Origin: Prevotella sp. CAG:1031
Lineage (GTDB): Bacteria > Bacteroidota > Bacteroidia > Bacteroidales > Muribaculaceae
Assembly (NCBI GenBank): GCA_000431215.1
Contig: HF985587.1
Span: 10,872-31,701, forward strand
Direction of reading: 5' to 3'
Length of the DNA stretch: 20,830 nt
The notes under the pieces were generated by a model that did not search any database, was not told where the DNA came from, and was given only the letters and a program-made list of their open reading frames with translations. This document shows positions 6,955 through 16,700 of the stretch, piece after piece (position 1 is the first letter of the stretch; every line of letters begins with the position of its first letter). Both the position numbers and the translations under genes were made by a program.

Positions 6955-8577
6955 GTGGAAACAAAGTATATTTTTGTCACCGGCGGCGTCGTGTCGTCAC
7001 TCGGTAAAGGAATTATCTCGGCATCGCTCGCCTGCCTGCTTAAGGCTCGCGGCTACCGCGTCACCATCCAGAAGTTCGACCCGTATATCAACATCGACCC
7101 GGGCACTCTCAACCCCTACGAACACGGCGAATGCTACGTAACCGTCGACGGTCAGGAGACCGATCTCGACCTCGGCCACTACGAGCGGTTCACCAATGTC
7201 CGCACAACGCGCGCCAATAATGTCACGACCGGTCGGATCTACCAGAACGTCATCAACAACGAACGCCGCGGCGACTATCTCGGCAAGACCGTCCAGATCA
7301 TACCCCACATCACCGACGAGATCAAGCGCAACGTGAAGCTGCTCGGCAACACCGGCGACTACGATTTCATAATAACCGAAATCGGCGGAACCGTAGGCGA
7401 CATCGAGAGCCTGCCGTTCCTCGAGAGCGTGCGCCAGCTGCGCTGGGAGATGGGCCGCAACGCCGTCTGCATCCATCTGACCTACGTTCCGTTCCTCCAC
7501 GCCGCCAAAGAGCTGAAGACAAAACCGACGCAGCACTCCGTCAAACAGCTTCAGGAGGTCGGTATCCAGCCCGACCTGCTGGTTCTGCGCACAGAGCACG
7601 ACATTCCCGCCCCCATGCGCAAGAAGATAGCCCAGTTCTGCAACGTCGACCCCGACTCGGTCATCCAGTCGGTCGACCTGCCGACAATCTACGAGGTTCC
7701 GATGGCCCTCCACGCCCAGCGGTTCGACCAGACTGTCCTCCGCAAGGTAGGCATCGAGCCTCAGGGCGAGCCCGACATGAAACGGTGGATCAACTTCATC
7801 GACAAGATGCAGAACGCCACAGAAAAGGTCACCATAGGACTCGTCGGCAAATATGTCGAACTTCAGGACGCCTACAAATCGATCAACGAATCGCTCTTCC
7901 AGGCCGCTACCTACAACGACCGACGTCTCGACCTGCGGTATATCCACAGCGAACGTCTCAACGACTCCAACGCCGACGAGCTCCTGAGCGGTCTCGACGG
8001 AATAATCGTGGCGCCCGGATTCGGACAGCGCGGCATCGAGGGCAAGTTCACAGCCCTGCGCTGGGCGCGCGAGCACGATGTTCCGACCTTCGGAATCTGC
8101 CTCGGAATGCAGTGTATGGTAATCGAATGGGCACGCGACGTGCTCGGCCTCGCCGACGCCAACTCAACCGAGATGGACCACACGACCGCAAACAACGTCA
8201 TCGACCTCATGGAGGAACAGAAACATATCTCGAACATGGGCGGAACAATGCGCCTCGGAGCCTACGACTGCGAGCTGCGTCCCGACTCACGGGCCGCCCG
8301 CGCCTACGGCTCGACACGCATAAGCGAACGCCACCGCCACCGCTACGAATTCAACGAAGACTACCGCGAGCGCTTCGAAGCTTCGGGGATGCGCTGCACA
8401 GGCATCAACCCCGCCAGCGGCCTCGTCGAAGTTGTCGAGGTCCCCTCGCTGCGCTGGTATGTCGGAACGCAGTATCATCCCGAATACTCGTCGACGGTCG
8501 AAAGCCCGAGCCCGCTCTTCCTCGACTTTGTGGCAGCCGCCGTGGCCTACCGCAACGAACGCGCCGCCAAAGCCTGA
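6955..8577 (+). CDS. pyrG: CTP synthase (glutamine-hydrolysing)
   Basis: This enzyme makes CTP from UTP, ATP and glutamine, the last step of pyrimidine nucleotide synthesis in the cytoplasm. The protein is 540 residues. The synthetase domain (about 1-265) begins KYIFVTGGVVSSLGKGI with the ATP-binding loop. The class I glutaminase domain (about 290-540) carries the nucleophile Cys382 in FGICLGMQ and the His508 and Glu510 pair in YHPEY. The start is GTG at 6955: the family N-terminus follows directly and the upstream sequence is promoter. Just past the stop there is no terminator, and yidC begins 62 bases later, so the two are probably transcribed together. Confidence 0.98.
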   Translation: METKYIFVTGGVVSSLGKGIISASLACLLKARGYRVTIQKFDPYINIDPGTLNPYEHGECYVTVDGQETDLDLGHYERFTNVRTTRANNVTTGRIYQNVINNERRGDYLGKTVQIIPHITDEIKRNVKLLGNTGDYDFIITEIGGTVGDIESLPFLESVRQLRWEMGRNAVCIHLTYVPFLHAAKELKTKPTQHSVKQLQEVGIQPDLLVLRTEHDIPAPMRKKIAQFCNVDPDSVIQSVDLPTIYEVPMALHAQRFDQTVLRKVGIEPQGEPDMKRWINFIDKMQNATEKVTIGLVGKYVELQDAYKSINESLFQAATYNDRRLDLRYIHSERLNDSNADELLSGLDGIIVAPGFGQRGIEGKFTALRWAREHDVPTFGICLGMQCMVIEWARDVLGLADANSTEMDHTTANNVIDLMEEQKHISNMGGTMRLGAYDCELRPDSRAARAYGSTRISERHRHRYEFNEDYRERFEASGMRCTGINPASGLVEVVEVPSLRWYVGTQYHPEYSSTVESPSPLFLDFVAAAVAYRNERAAKA

Positions 8578-8639
8578 CGGCAACTTCCCCACCCCTTCAC
8601 GAAAAACTCTAACGCCTTAATATAAAAAAAGACATTACT

Positions 8640-10730
8640 GTGGACAAGAATTCCATTCTGGGCATAGTGCTGATGGCGGCCATCATCATCGGCTTCATGC
8701 TCTACAATCAGCCGAGCCCCGAAGAGCTCGAACAACAGCGCCGCGAAGCTGCCGAGCAGCAGAAACTCGAACAGCAGAAGAGCGACGCCGAAGCAGTGGC
8801 GCCTTTCGACTCGATCAGCGCCGCCGAAGCTCAGACAATAGCCGCCACCGTGCGTGAACTCGGAACAACCGACAGCCTGACCCACTCGTCGACGCTCAAA
8901 ATCGCCGGCGCAACACTGACTGCCGCTGCCGACGGAAAAATCGGCGGCACCGTCGAGGCCGGCGGGAAAGTCTTCGACGTAGCCTCGCTCACTGCCGGAA
9001 GCACCCTGCCCGCCGGAGGCGCCGAAGCCTGCAAGGCACTGCGCAAGGCGCTGGCCGACGCCGCCCGCTACCGCGGATTCGCCAAGTATATCAGCGGCGA
9101 TTCGGCCACGGTCAAGCTCGCCAACAAGCTCGTCAGTCTCGAAATCTCAAACAAAGGCGCCGAAATCGCCCGCGCCGTGCTCAACGACTATTCGAGCTAC
9201 GACTCGACAGCCGTCGAGATGATGAGCCCGGCCACAAACAGCTACGGCTTCACCCTGACCACAGCCACCCAGCGCTTCGACACCCGCGAATTCTTCTTCA
9301 CCCCGCATCAGGTCGGCGACAGTATAGTCGAGATGAGCCTCGACCTCGGCGACGGCGCAACATTCGCCATACGCTACACCCTGCTGCCCGACAGCTACCT
9401 CGTCAGGATGGACGTGCTCCAGAACGGCATGCAGGCCGTGATTCCCTCGACCGTAGCCTCGATGGACTTCAGCTGGAAGCAGAAGATGCCGCGCAACGAG
9501 GCAGGCCGCGTGTTCGAGGAACGCAACAGCGCCCTATATTATATGTTCATGGACGGCGACGTCGAAAACCTCTCCGAGAACAAATCGGAAGCCAAGGAGG
9601 TCAGCGAGCGCTTTAAATGGGTCGGCTACAAGAACCAGTTCTTCTCGGCCGTCATGATGGCCCGCACGAACTTCTCGTCGGCGGAATTCGACAGCGAAGT
9701 GCTCGAGAACGACCCTGACTTCATCAAGACAATGACAACCGAGGCCACTCTGGAATACAGCCCCTCGGCTGCCAACCCGGCGTCGTTCACCTTCTATCTC
9801 GGCCCCAACTCCTATCCTCTGCTGAGCGATATTCAGGAGAATATCTACCCCGAGTCGAACATGAACCTGACAAAGCTCATTCCGCTGGGCTGGAGTCTCT
9901 TCCGCTGGATCAACACCCTCATAATAATCCCGCTGTTCAGCTTCCTCGGCTCGTTCATCTCGAACTACGGAATCATTATCCTGCTGCTGACGATATTCAT
10001 CAAGATTATCCTCTTCCCCTTCACCTACAAAAGCTATATGTCGCAGGCCCGCATGCGTGTGCTCGCCCCCGAAGTCAAGGCCATCAACGACAAATATCCC
10101 GGTCAGGAAAACGCCATGAAGCGCCAGCAGGAGACAATGGCCCTCTACTCGCGCGCCGGCGCCAACCCGATGAGCGGATGCCTGCCGATGCTGCTTCAGA
10201 TGCCTATCCTCATCGCCATGTTCAGCTTCTTCCCCAGCGCCATAGAGCTGCGCGGCGAATCGTTCCTCTGGGTCAAAGATCTCTCGGCCCCCGACGCCAT
10301 AGTGTCGTGGACAGCCAACATCCCCTTCATATCGTCGACCTTCGGTAACCACATCAGCCTCTTCTGTCTGCTGATGACCGTCACCAATATCCTCTACACG
10401 CGCATAACGATGCAGAACCAGCCCTCGTCGTCGTCGATGCCCGGAATGAAATGGATGATGTATCTGATGCCGCTGATGTTCCTCTTCTTCTTCAACAACT
10501 ACGCCGCCGGTCTCAGCTACTACTACTTCCTGTCGCTGCTGATCACCATCGTCCAGACCTACATCTTCCGCCGCGTCGTCAACGAAGAGAAAGTGCGCGC
10601 CAAGATGGCCGAGAACGCCAAAAAACCGCGCAAGAAGAGCGGCTTCATGGCACGCCTCGAAGAAGCTCAGCGCAAACAGGAGGCCCTGATGCGCGAACAG
10701 GCCCGTCAGAACGCTAAAAAACGCCGTTAA
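8640..10730 (+). CDS. yidC: Membrane protein insertase YidC
   Basis: YidC inserts and folds inner-membrane proteins, alone or with SecYEG; Fo subunits of ATP synthase are classic substrates. The protein is 696 residues. There is an N-terminal transmembrane helix (about 4-22), a large periplasmic domain (about 25-410), then the conserved Oxa1-type core of five helices (about 415-640). Core signatures include FPFTYKSYMSQARMRVLAPE and NPMSGCLPMLLQMPI. The tail is strongly basic (KKPRKKSG..., ending NAKKRR), as in YidC forms that bind ribosomes. In the hydrophilic groove the charged residue of the first core helix is Lys455 (TIFIKIILFPF), where E. coli has an arginine. The start is GTG. prfB follows after 9 bases. 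Confidence 0.97.
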   Translation: MDKNSILGIVLMAAIIIGFMLYNQPSPEELEQQRREAAEQQKLEQQKSDAEAVAPFDSISAAEAQTIAATVRELGTTDSLTHSSTLKIAGATLTAAADGKIGGTVEAGGKVFDVASLTAGSTLPAGGAEACKALRKALADAARYRGFAKYISGDSATVKLANKLVSLEISNKGAEIARAVLNDYSSYDSTAVEMMSPATNSYGFTLTTATQRFDTREFFFTPHQVGDSIVEMSLDLGDGATFAIRYTLLPDSYLVRMDVLQNGMQAVIPSTVASMDFSWKQKMPRNEAGRVFEERNSALYYMFMDGDVENLSENKSEAKEVSERFKWVGYKNQFFSAVMMARTNFSSAEFDSEVLENDPDFIKTMTTEATLEYSPSAANPASFTFYLGPNSYPLLSDIQENIYPESNMNLTKLIPLGWSLFRWINTLIIIPLFSFLGSFISNYGIIILLLTIFIKIILFPFTYKSYMSQARMRVLAPEVKAINDKYPGQENAMKRQQETMALYSRAGANPMSGCLPMLLQMPILIAMFSFFPSAIELRGESFLWVKDLSAPDAIVSWTANIPFISSTFGNHISLFCLLMTVTNILYTRITMQNQPSSSSMPGMKWMMYLMPLMFLFFFNNYAAGLSYYYFLSLLITIVQTYIFRRVVNEEKVRAKMAENAKKPRKKSGFMARLEEAQRKQEALMREQARQNAKKRR

Positions 10731-10739
10731 ACAAGCCCT

Positions 10740-11861
10740 ATGATAACTCAGGAACAACTCAAAGACTGCGCCGAACGCCGCGACGCCCTGCGCCGCTATC
10801 TCGACATCGACAACCGTCGCATAGAGCTCGAGGAAGAAGAGCTGCGCACCCACGTGCCCGACTTCTGGGAACACCCCAAGGAGGCGCAGGCCCAGATGAA
10901 GAAAATCAAAGACATCCAGGGCTGGATAACAGGCTTCGAAGAGGTCGACAAGGCCGTCGAGGAACTGACCCTCGGCTTCGACTTCATAAAGGAAGGACTT
11001 ATCGAAGAGCCCGAGCTCGACGCACTCGCCGCCGATGCCCTCTCGAAGATCGAGCGCCTCGAGCTGCGCAATATGCTGCGCCGCGAAGAAGACCGCATGG
11101 ACGTCGTGCTGAAAATCAACTCCGGAGCCGGCGGCACCGAAAGTCAGGACTGGGCCGAACAGCTCATGAGAATGTATATGCGCTGGGCCGAGAAACATGG
11201 CTACAAGACCTCAGTCGCCAACCTTCTCGAAGGCGATGAGGCCGGAATAAAATCGGCCACCATCAATATCGAAGGCCCCTACGCCTACGGCTACCTCAAG
11301 AGCGAGAACGGAGTCCACCGCCTCGTTCGCGTCTCCCCCTACAACGCCCAGGGCAAACGCATGACCTCGTTCGCCTCGGTGTTCGTGACTCCGCTTGTCG
11401 ACGACACCATCGACGTCAAGGTCGAGCCGGCCCTGCTATCGTGGGACACCTTCCGAAGCGGGGGCGCCGGCGGCCAGAACGTCAACAAGGTTGAATCGGG
11501 CGTGCGCCTGCGCTATCAGTTCACCGACCCCCACACCGGCGAGAAAGAGGAAATCCTCATCGAGAACACCGAAACGCGCGACCAGCCCAAGAACAAGGAG
11601 AACGCCATGCGTCAGCTGCGCTCTATCCTCTACGACAAGGAGCTGCAGTGGCGCCTGCAGGAGCAGGCCAAGGTCGAGGCCGGAAAGATGAAGATCGAAT
11701 GGGGGAGCCAGATCCGCTCCTACGTCTTCGACGACCGCCGCGTCAAAGACCACCGCACCAACCATCAGACCAGCGACGTCGGCGGCGTCATGGACGGCGA
11801 CATCGACGAGTTCATCAAAGCCTACCTGATGGAATTCTCGGGCTCCGCCGAGGCTAACTAA
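10740..11861 (+). CDS. prfB: Peptide chain release factor 2, uninterrupted frame
   Basis: RF2 ends translation at UAA and UGA codons by triggering peptidyl-tRNA hydrolysis in the ribosome. The protein is 373 residues, close to the usual 365. The catalytic GGQ is at 244-246 within RSGGAGGQNVNKVESGVRL. The stop-codon recognition tripeptide, SPF in E. coli RF2, reads SPY at 199-201 (RVSPYNAQGKRMTSF). Many bacteria need a +1 frameshift at CTTTGAC near codon 25; here the aligned place reads TAT CTC GAC in frame, so the frame is continuous from the ATG at 10740. It overlaps nothing and follows yidC by 9 bases, probably on the same transcript. Confidence 0.97.
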   Translation: MITQEQLKDCAERRDALRRYLDIDNRRIELEEEELRTHVPDFWEHPKEAQAQMKKIKDIQGWITGFEEVDKAVEELTLGFDFIKEGLIEEPELDALAADALSKIERLELRNMLRREEDRMDVVLKINSGAGGTESQDWAEQLMRMYMRWAEKHGYKTSVANLLEGDEAGIKSATINIEGPYAYGYLKSENGVHRLVRVSPYNAQGKRMTSFASVFVTPLVDDTIDVKVEPALLSWDTFRSGGAGGQNVNKVESGVRLRYQFTDPHTGEKEEILIENTETRDQPKNKENAMRQLRSILYDKELQWRLQEQAKVEAGKMKIEWGSQIRSYVFDDRRVKDHRTNHQTSDVGGVMDGDIDEFIKAYLMEFSGSAEAN

Positions 11862-11867
11862 GTTTTA

Positions 11868-11892
11868 TAACTTTTATAAGACTTATAAGTTA
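11868..11892. terminator. AT-rich hairpin between convergent prfB and regulator gene
   Basis: TAACTT(TT)ATAAG and CTTATAAGTTA form an 11-bp imperfect inverted repeat with a two-base bulge, starting six bases after the prfB stop and ending three bases before the stop of the opposite gene. Flanking T- and A-rich bases would give U tails in both directions, so it may end transcription both ways. The stem is AT-rich and therefore weak. Confidence 0.5.
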
Positions 11893-11895
11893 AAT

Positions 11896-13575
11896 TTATT
11901 CTACATAGCGGCGGATGAAGTCCTCGAGCGAGTCGCCGGGGGCGAGGCCGAAACGTGTTCGCAGTCGGTAGCGGTTCGTACGCACCGACTGCACTGTTAT
12001 ATTGAGCAGTTTGGCTATCGAGGCATTCGACATTCCCGCGCCGATATAGGCGCAGAGTTTCACCTGCCCTTCGGTCATCGTAGGGAAATCGGCTTTCAGG
12101 CGGCGCGCGAGTCCCGGAAGAAGATGGTCGTAGATGTCGAGAAACGCCTTGCGTTCCTCGCGGCCCGAGGCATGGACTTTCAGTGTTGTCAGAATCTGCC
12201 CGGCTCGGTTAGGCGAGAGGTCGCCCGACTCGGCGGCAGCCTCGATACGGTTCTGAAGGTCGTCGATAAGCTTCTCTTTCTGCTCGAACAGAACCGATTC
12301 GCGCGCCAGACGGCTCTGCGACTCGCGCAACATGGCGGCAGCCATATTCTCTCTCATCTCGCGCTCTTTGGCGCGCCGGTAGAGCATGAACATCGCCGTC
12401 GAAGCCACGGTGACGATTACCAGCACAATGATAAGGAACGTCCGCTGCTGACGCTCTTTCGATATGCGTGCCGTCAGCCGGGCTTCGGCGGCGGCATGAC
12501 GTCCCGACTCGATCGAGATAGAGAGCGCACGCTTCTGCTCGGCTCCGAAAGCGTCGTTGAAATGGCGGAGATACCACATTGCCGAGTCGATATTTCCTAC
12601 AGCCATCCATCCCTCAACGAGCACCTGCGTTATAGCTATTCCCTCGCGGGTATCGGCTTCGAAAGCACCGCTGCTGAACGCTTCTGAGGCCATTTCGAGA
12701 GCGAGACGCGGATCGGTGGTCAGATAGCGGCGCGCAAGCAGCCCTCTGTGGATAGCGACACGCGAGAGGTAACGCGGATTGTTTCCGGCCATGGCTATGG
12801 CACGCTCAGAATAGGGATATGAGGCTGGGGTGTCGACGGCCGCCGCTATGTTCTGGAGCAGAAGCTGATATGCGGCGGTATCGGCCTGCATGGTCAGCGA
12901 CCCGTAGAGACGCCGGTAGATCGAGTTTCTGACGCTGTCGCGGCTCGACAGGGCAACGTTGATGAGGTTCTTTGTGTAGTTCGACGTCATTCCGGCGCGC
13001 CGCCATATCTCACCGGCGCGGCTGAACGCGTCGGCGGCGCTGATGCTGTCGGCAGCCTTGAGGCATATCAGACCGAGCGAGAGAAGAGAATGGGCCGCCG
13101 AGAGCGAATCGCCCACACCGAGGAAATAATCGACATTCTCCTGAGCCAGACGGAAACGCAGGGCGCCGTCGGTCTCGGTTCGCTCGAGCTCGGAACGCAG
13201 CTTGAAAAAATCATACGACTGGGTGGCCGAGTCGAGTCGCGAGATGGCCGAGCGAAGAGTGTCGCAGGCGGCTCCGAAACGGTTCACCTTGAAAAGATAG
13301 CGTGCACGCCAGTATGAAGTGCGCGTTGCCAGCAGAAGATTGTCGGGATGGCGGCGCGATTCGGCGGCAAGCTCGTCGATGCGGCGCGCCAGAAGCTCGA
13401 GCGATCCGCTGCGTCCGATAATGTCGTGGAGGCGCAGCATGGCGGTGTCGGCCGCGGCCACCCCGCTGACAGGCCATGGATAGCGCGATGACAGCACTTC
13501 GGGCGTCTTCCGGCAGGCCGGGACGATGAACAAAAGGGCCGCAAACAATACGGCTATAGCTTGTCGCATCTTCAT
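11896..13575 (-). CDS. Membrane-anchored helical-repeat regulator with LuxR-type HTH
   Basis: This 559-residue protein is probably a one-component regulator that senses something in the periplasm and binds DNA in the cytoplasm. Visible parts: a signal-type N-terminus ending in VPAC (Cys21, lipobox-like); an alpha-helical region (about 40-370) with tetratricopeptide character; one transmembrane helix (about 380-402, FLIIVLVIVTVASTAMFML); a charged coiled-coil stretch; and a C-terminal helix-turn-helix (about 498-545, MTEGQVKLCAYIGAGMSNASIAKLL then SVRTNRYRLR), in the GerE/LuxR style. Such TPR-TM-HTH proteins are common in Bacteroidota, but their signals are mostly unknown. It is divergent from the giant secreted protein and may control it; this is positional inference. 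No exact -7 box was found in front of it. Confidence 0.85.
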   Translation of the reverse strand: MKMRQAIAVLFAALLFIVPACRKTPEVLSSRYPWPVSGVAAADTAMLRLHDIIGRSGSLELLARRIDELAAESRRHPDNLLLATRTSYWRARYLFKVNRFGAACDTLRSAISRLDSATQSYDFFKLRSELERTETDGALRFRLAQENVDYFLGVGDSLSAAHSLLSLGLICLKAADSISAADAFSRAGEIWRRAGMTSNYTKNLINVALSSRDSVRNSIYRRLYGSLTMQADTAAYQLLLQNIAAAVDTPASYPYSERAIAMAGNNPRYLSRVAIHRGLLARRYLTTDPRLALEMASEAFSSGAFEADTREGIAITQVLVEGWMAVGNIDSAMWYLRHFNDAFGAEQKRALSISIESGRHAAAEARLTARISKERQQRTFLIIVLVIVTVASTAMFMLYRRAKEREMRENMAAAMLRESQSRLARESVLFEQKEKLIDDLQNRIEAAAESGDLSPNRAGQILTTLKVHASGREERKAFLDIYDHLLPGLARRLKADFPTMTEGQVKLCAYIGAGMSNASIAKLLNITVQSVRTNRYRLRTRFGLAPGDSLEDFIRRYVE

Positions 13576-13641
13576 GCCGCTAAGTTACAAATTTTATATT
13601 TCAGCTCCAAAAACCGACGAAAAAAGGCTCTAACACACAGA

Positions 13642-13659
13642 TGTCTATTGTTTGTCTAT
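13642..13659 (+). repeat. Direct repeat TGTCTAT spaced 11 bp, upstream of promoter
   Basis: TGTCTAT occurs at 13642-13648 and again at 13653-13659, one helical turn apart, ending 9 bases before the -33 element of the giant-protein promoter. This is a typical place for an activator site. That the neighbouring LuxR-type protein binds it is a guess. Confidence 0.4.
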
Positions 13660-13668
13660 GCATTTTTT

Positions 13669-13699
13669 ATTGCAAAAAGTTGCTTCGCGCCTAACTTTG
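13669..13699 (+). promoter_or_regulatory. Promoter of the giant secreted protein gene
   Basis: The -33 element ATTG (13669-13672) and the -7 element TAACTTTG (13692-13699) match the Bacteroidota consensus TTG/TAnnTTTG with a 19-base spacer. Transcription would begin near 13706, leaving a leader of about 50 AT-rich bases. This is the best-matched promoter in the window. Confidence 0.7.
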
Positions 13700-13757
13700 G
13701 CAATGTCAATTCATCCGAATTAATCTGAACATACATATCATCAATCCATCAATTAAA

Positions 13758-16700
13758 ATGCTTATGAAGTATTTACTCACATCAGCACTGACATTGCTAT
13801 TGGCGGCAAACGGATTTGCGGCCGACAGTGTGCCATGGTCTCAGGATTTTACGGCCTACAACACAATCAGCAACTGGACCAGTTCTGCAATCGCAAGGAA
13901 CAGTTATAACTTTCGCTGTAGCAGCGGTGAACTACAGGTCAACGGTGCGAGGTCCAATTACCCTAATGAAGCGATCATCTTCTTCACGCCCGACGGATTC
14001 GAACTTACCGCCGGAAAAGACTACCGCTTCGATATCGACGCCAAGTCGAACTATGCTGACCCGACGGGCACGAACCGCACTTTTGAAATACGCCTGTATA
14101 AGAAAGGTGCGAACAAGCCTGTCTATACCGACGAGCACACCGTGCTTCTCGAAGTTAAGAACGAACCGGCTGAAGCCAGAGCCTACAAGACCTATTCGAC
14201 CTATTTCAATGTCCCGGAAAACGGCGAATACTATCTTGCGCTCCACATGACATCGAAATCGAGCGCCGGCGCTCAGTACTGGGACAACTTCAAGCTCATC
14301 GAGCAGTCGATGGATGCTCCCGGAAAAGGCGTTATCAGCGCTATAGCCGACCCCAACGGACTTCACAAGGCAACAGTGACCTATACCGTGCCTACGCTGA
14401 ACATCCGCGGCAATGCACTCTCGTCGGACACGAAAGTCGAGCTCTACCGCGACGGCGGCGTAGCCAACACATGGGAATCGCCTGCACCGGGCGCAACGCT
14501 GACCTTCAGCGACCAGCTCGCTCAGCCGGGCGCCCACCGCTACGGCGCCATAGCCTATAACGACAAAGGCGCGGGAGCAAACATCGAATATGACGTTACG
14601 GTAGGTAACACCATAGCCGATGCAAAATATCTCTACAAAGCCATCTACACCGCCGACGGAAAGGTCAGAATCGAATGGCCGGCAGCCGCCGAAGGCACCG
14701 TCTATCAGGTTCAGGCACCCGGCGGACGTGTTCTGACCGGCACAGCCACAGCCTCGGAAGACGGCACGACAATGTCGCTCACCGACGACGCCTTCACTCT
14801 CGGCACCGAGCCGACCGGCTGGCAATATAACGTCTACTCCGTCGCCGACGACAACACCACCTCGCTGTTGGGCGCCACAAACTATCTCTGCCTCAACAAT
14901 GATATTCCGTATTATCCGGTAATGAACAACGACAAGTCGCTGACAGCGTTCACCCTCGACCAGGACCGTCAGTATGGCTGGCAATATTATGGCGCCAACG
15001 GCGGCCATGTCGGCGTCAGCATAAGCCGCGAATACGGAACAAACCGTCAGTATAAAGACTGGCTTATTTCTCCGGGTCTGCTGCTGAAGAAAGACAAGTT
15101 CTACCGCGTGAAACTCAACGGATGTTCAAGCAACGGCGCCGTGAAATATACCATCAAGGCAGGCAAGAGCAACACCAACGAGGCCCTCGACATTTTGGTA
15201 GCGGAAGACCGTCCGCTCCCCGCCGGCGGCATGGACATGAATCTGACCGTCACCGACGAATCGTTCCTCTCGGTTCCTGAGGACGGGATGTATTTCGTGG
15301 GCCTCCTCGGCAATCTGCCCGAGACAGTCAGCAGCGACTATCTGCGCGTTAAGCGTTTCGACATTATCGAAGTCGACGCCTCGCTGCCGAGCTTTCCCAC
15401 CGACGTCAAAGTCCACTACAGCGCCACCGGCGGAAGCGACGGCAAGGTTTCGTTCAAGCTTCCGACCAAGTCGATCAGCGGCACCGACCTCACCTCATTC
15501 ACCAAAGTCGAGATTCTCAAAGACGGCGAACCCTACAAAACAATCACCGAAGACCTTACTCCGGGCGCCGAGCTCTCGTTTGACGTAGAGATCGTCGCAG
15601 GCAGCCAGAACGTCTACACCATCCTTCCGTTCAACGCCGCCGGTCAGGGCGAGAGCGCAGCAGCCAGAGTGCTCGTGCTGACAGCCCCCTACTCCAACGA
15701 CTTCGGAACCAAAAGCTCGCTCGAAGGCTTCACGACCATCAACAACACAGGCTCGACCAACAATATCGACCTCCGGAGCAACATGGTCCGCATCTATCCG
15801 AGCGATCTCGGCAACGACCACTGGCTCATCACGCCTCCCGTTACCCTCTCGGCCAACATGTTCTATGACCTCAGCTTCATAGCCAAAGCCGGAGGCGACG
15901 AAGGCGGCAAACTCGACGTTTATCTCGGTAAAGCTGCCGATCCCGAACTTCTCATGGGCGACGAAAGCACCGCAGTGCTCAAAGACATCACCCTCGACAA
16001 GGCCAACAATATCTTCGCCGGACTGCGCGAGGAATATATCACCGTGACCGAGAACGGCCAGTATTTCCTCGGCTTCCACTTCACCCGCGAACCGGGCAAC
16101 CGCAGCGGTTCGGAAGTCTTCCTCGACGACCTCACAATCTCGTCGGCCATAACGGGTACAGCCCCTGACCGCGGCATTCTTGAGGTTATTCCGGCAGCCG
16201 ACGGTTCTCTCAAGGCCGAGCTGAACTTCACCGTACCGACCAAGTCGCTCAACGGTGCCGACCTCAATGCCAATTCAACGCAGTCGTGCATGTTCTTCGT
16301 CAACGGCGTTCAGACACCCGCCAACCGAAACTTCAGCGGCTATCCGGGCCAGAAGATCGCCATCACCGTCGACGTCGAACAGGATCTGCCCTACATCTTC
16401 TCGGCCCGTGCAGGCTGGAACGGCCGCATGACCTATCAGGACGCCTTTGTCGGCATCAACCGTCCCACCTATCCCGACCCCGACAAGATCGAGCTGACCG
16501 AGACACTGCCCTACGGCACAGTAGTCATGGAATGGGAAGCCCCGACAAAAGATGTCGAAGGCTATCCCCTGAATCCCGAACTGCTCACCTACGACATTTC
16601 GCGCTTCGACGTTTCGATTCAGACCGGCCAGCCCTACGAGACCCCGATTCTGAAAGACTTCAAGGGCACCAAAGCTGAGTTCAAGGCTATGGAATCGACA

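Noticed and set aside
6997..8076. Minus-strand open frame opposite pyrG
   Set aside because: It is antisense to the synthetase domain of pyrG and has no recognisable domain.
9534..11198. Minus-strand open frame (554 codons) spanning the yidC-prfB junction
   Set aside because: It crosses two certain genes antisense and has no signal of its own.
13576..13600. TATAAAATTTG on the minus strand as promoter of the LuxR-type regulator
   Set aside because: The spacing within the box does not fit TAnnTTTG, and it would start transcription at or past the start codon.
13932..15008. Minus-strand open frame inside the giant protein gene
   Set aside because: It is antisense to the continuous 1645-codon frame, and no family is recognised.
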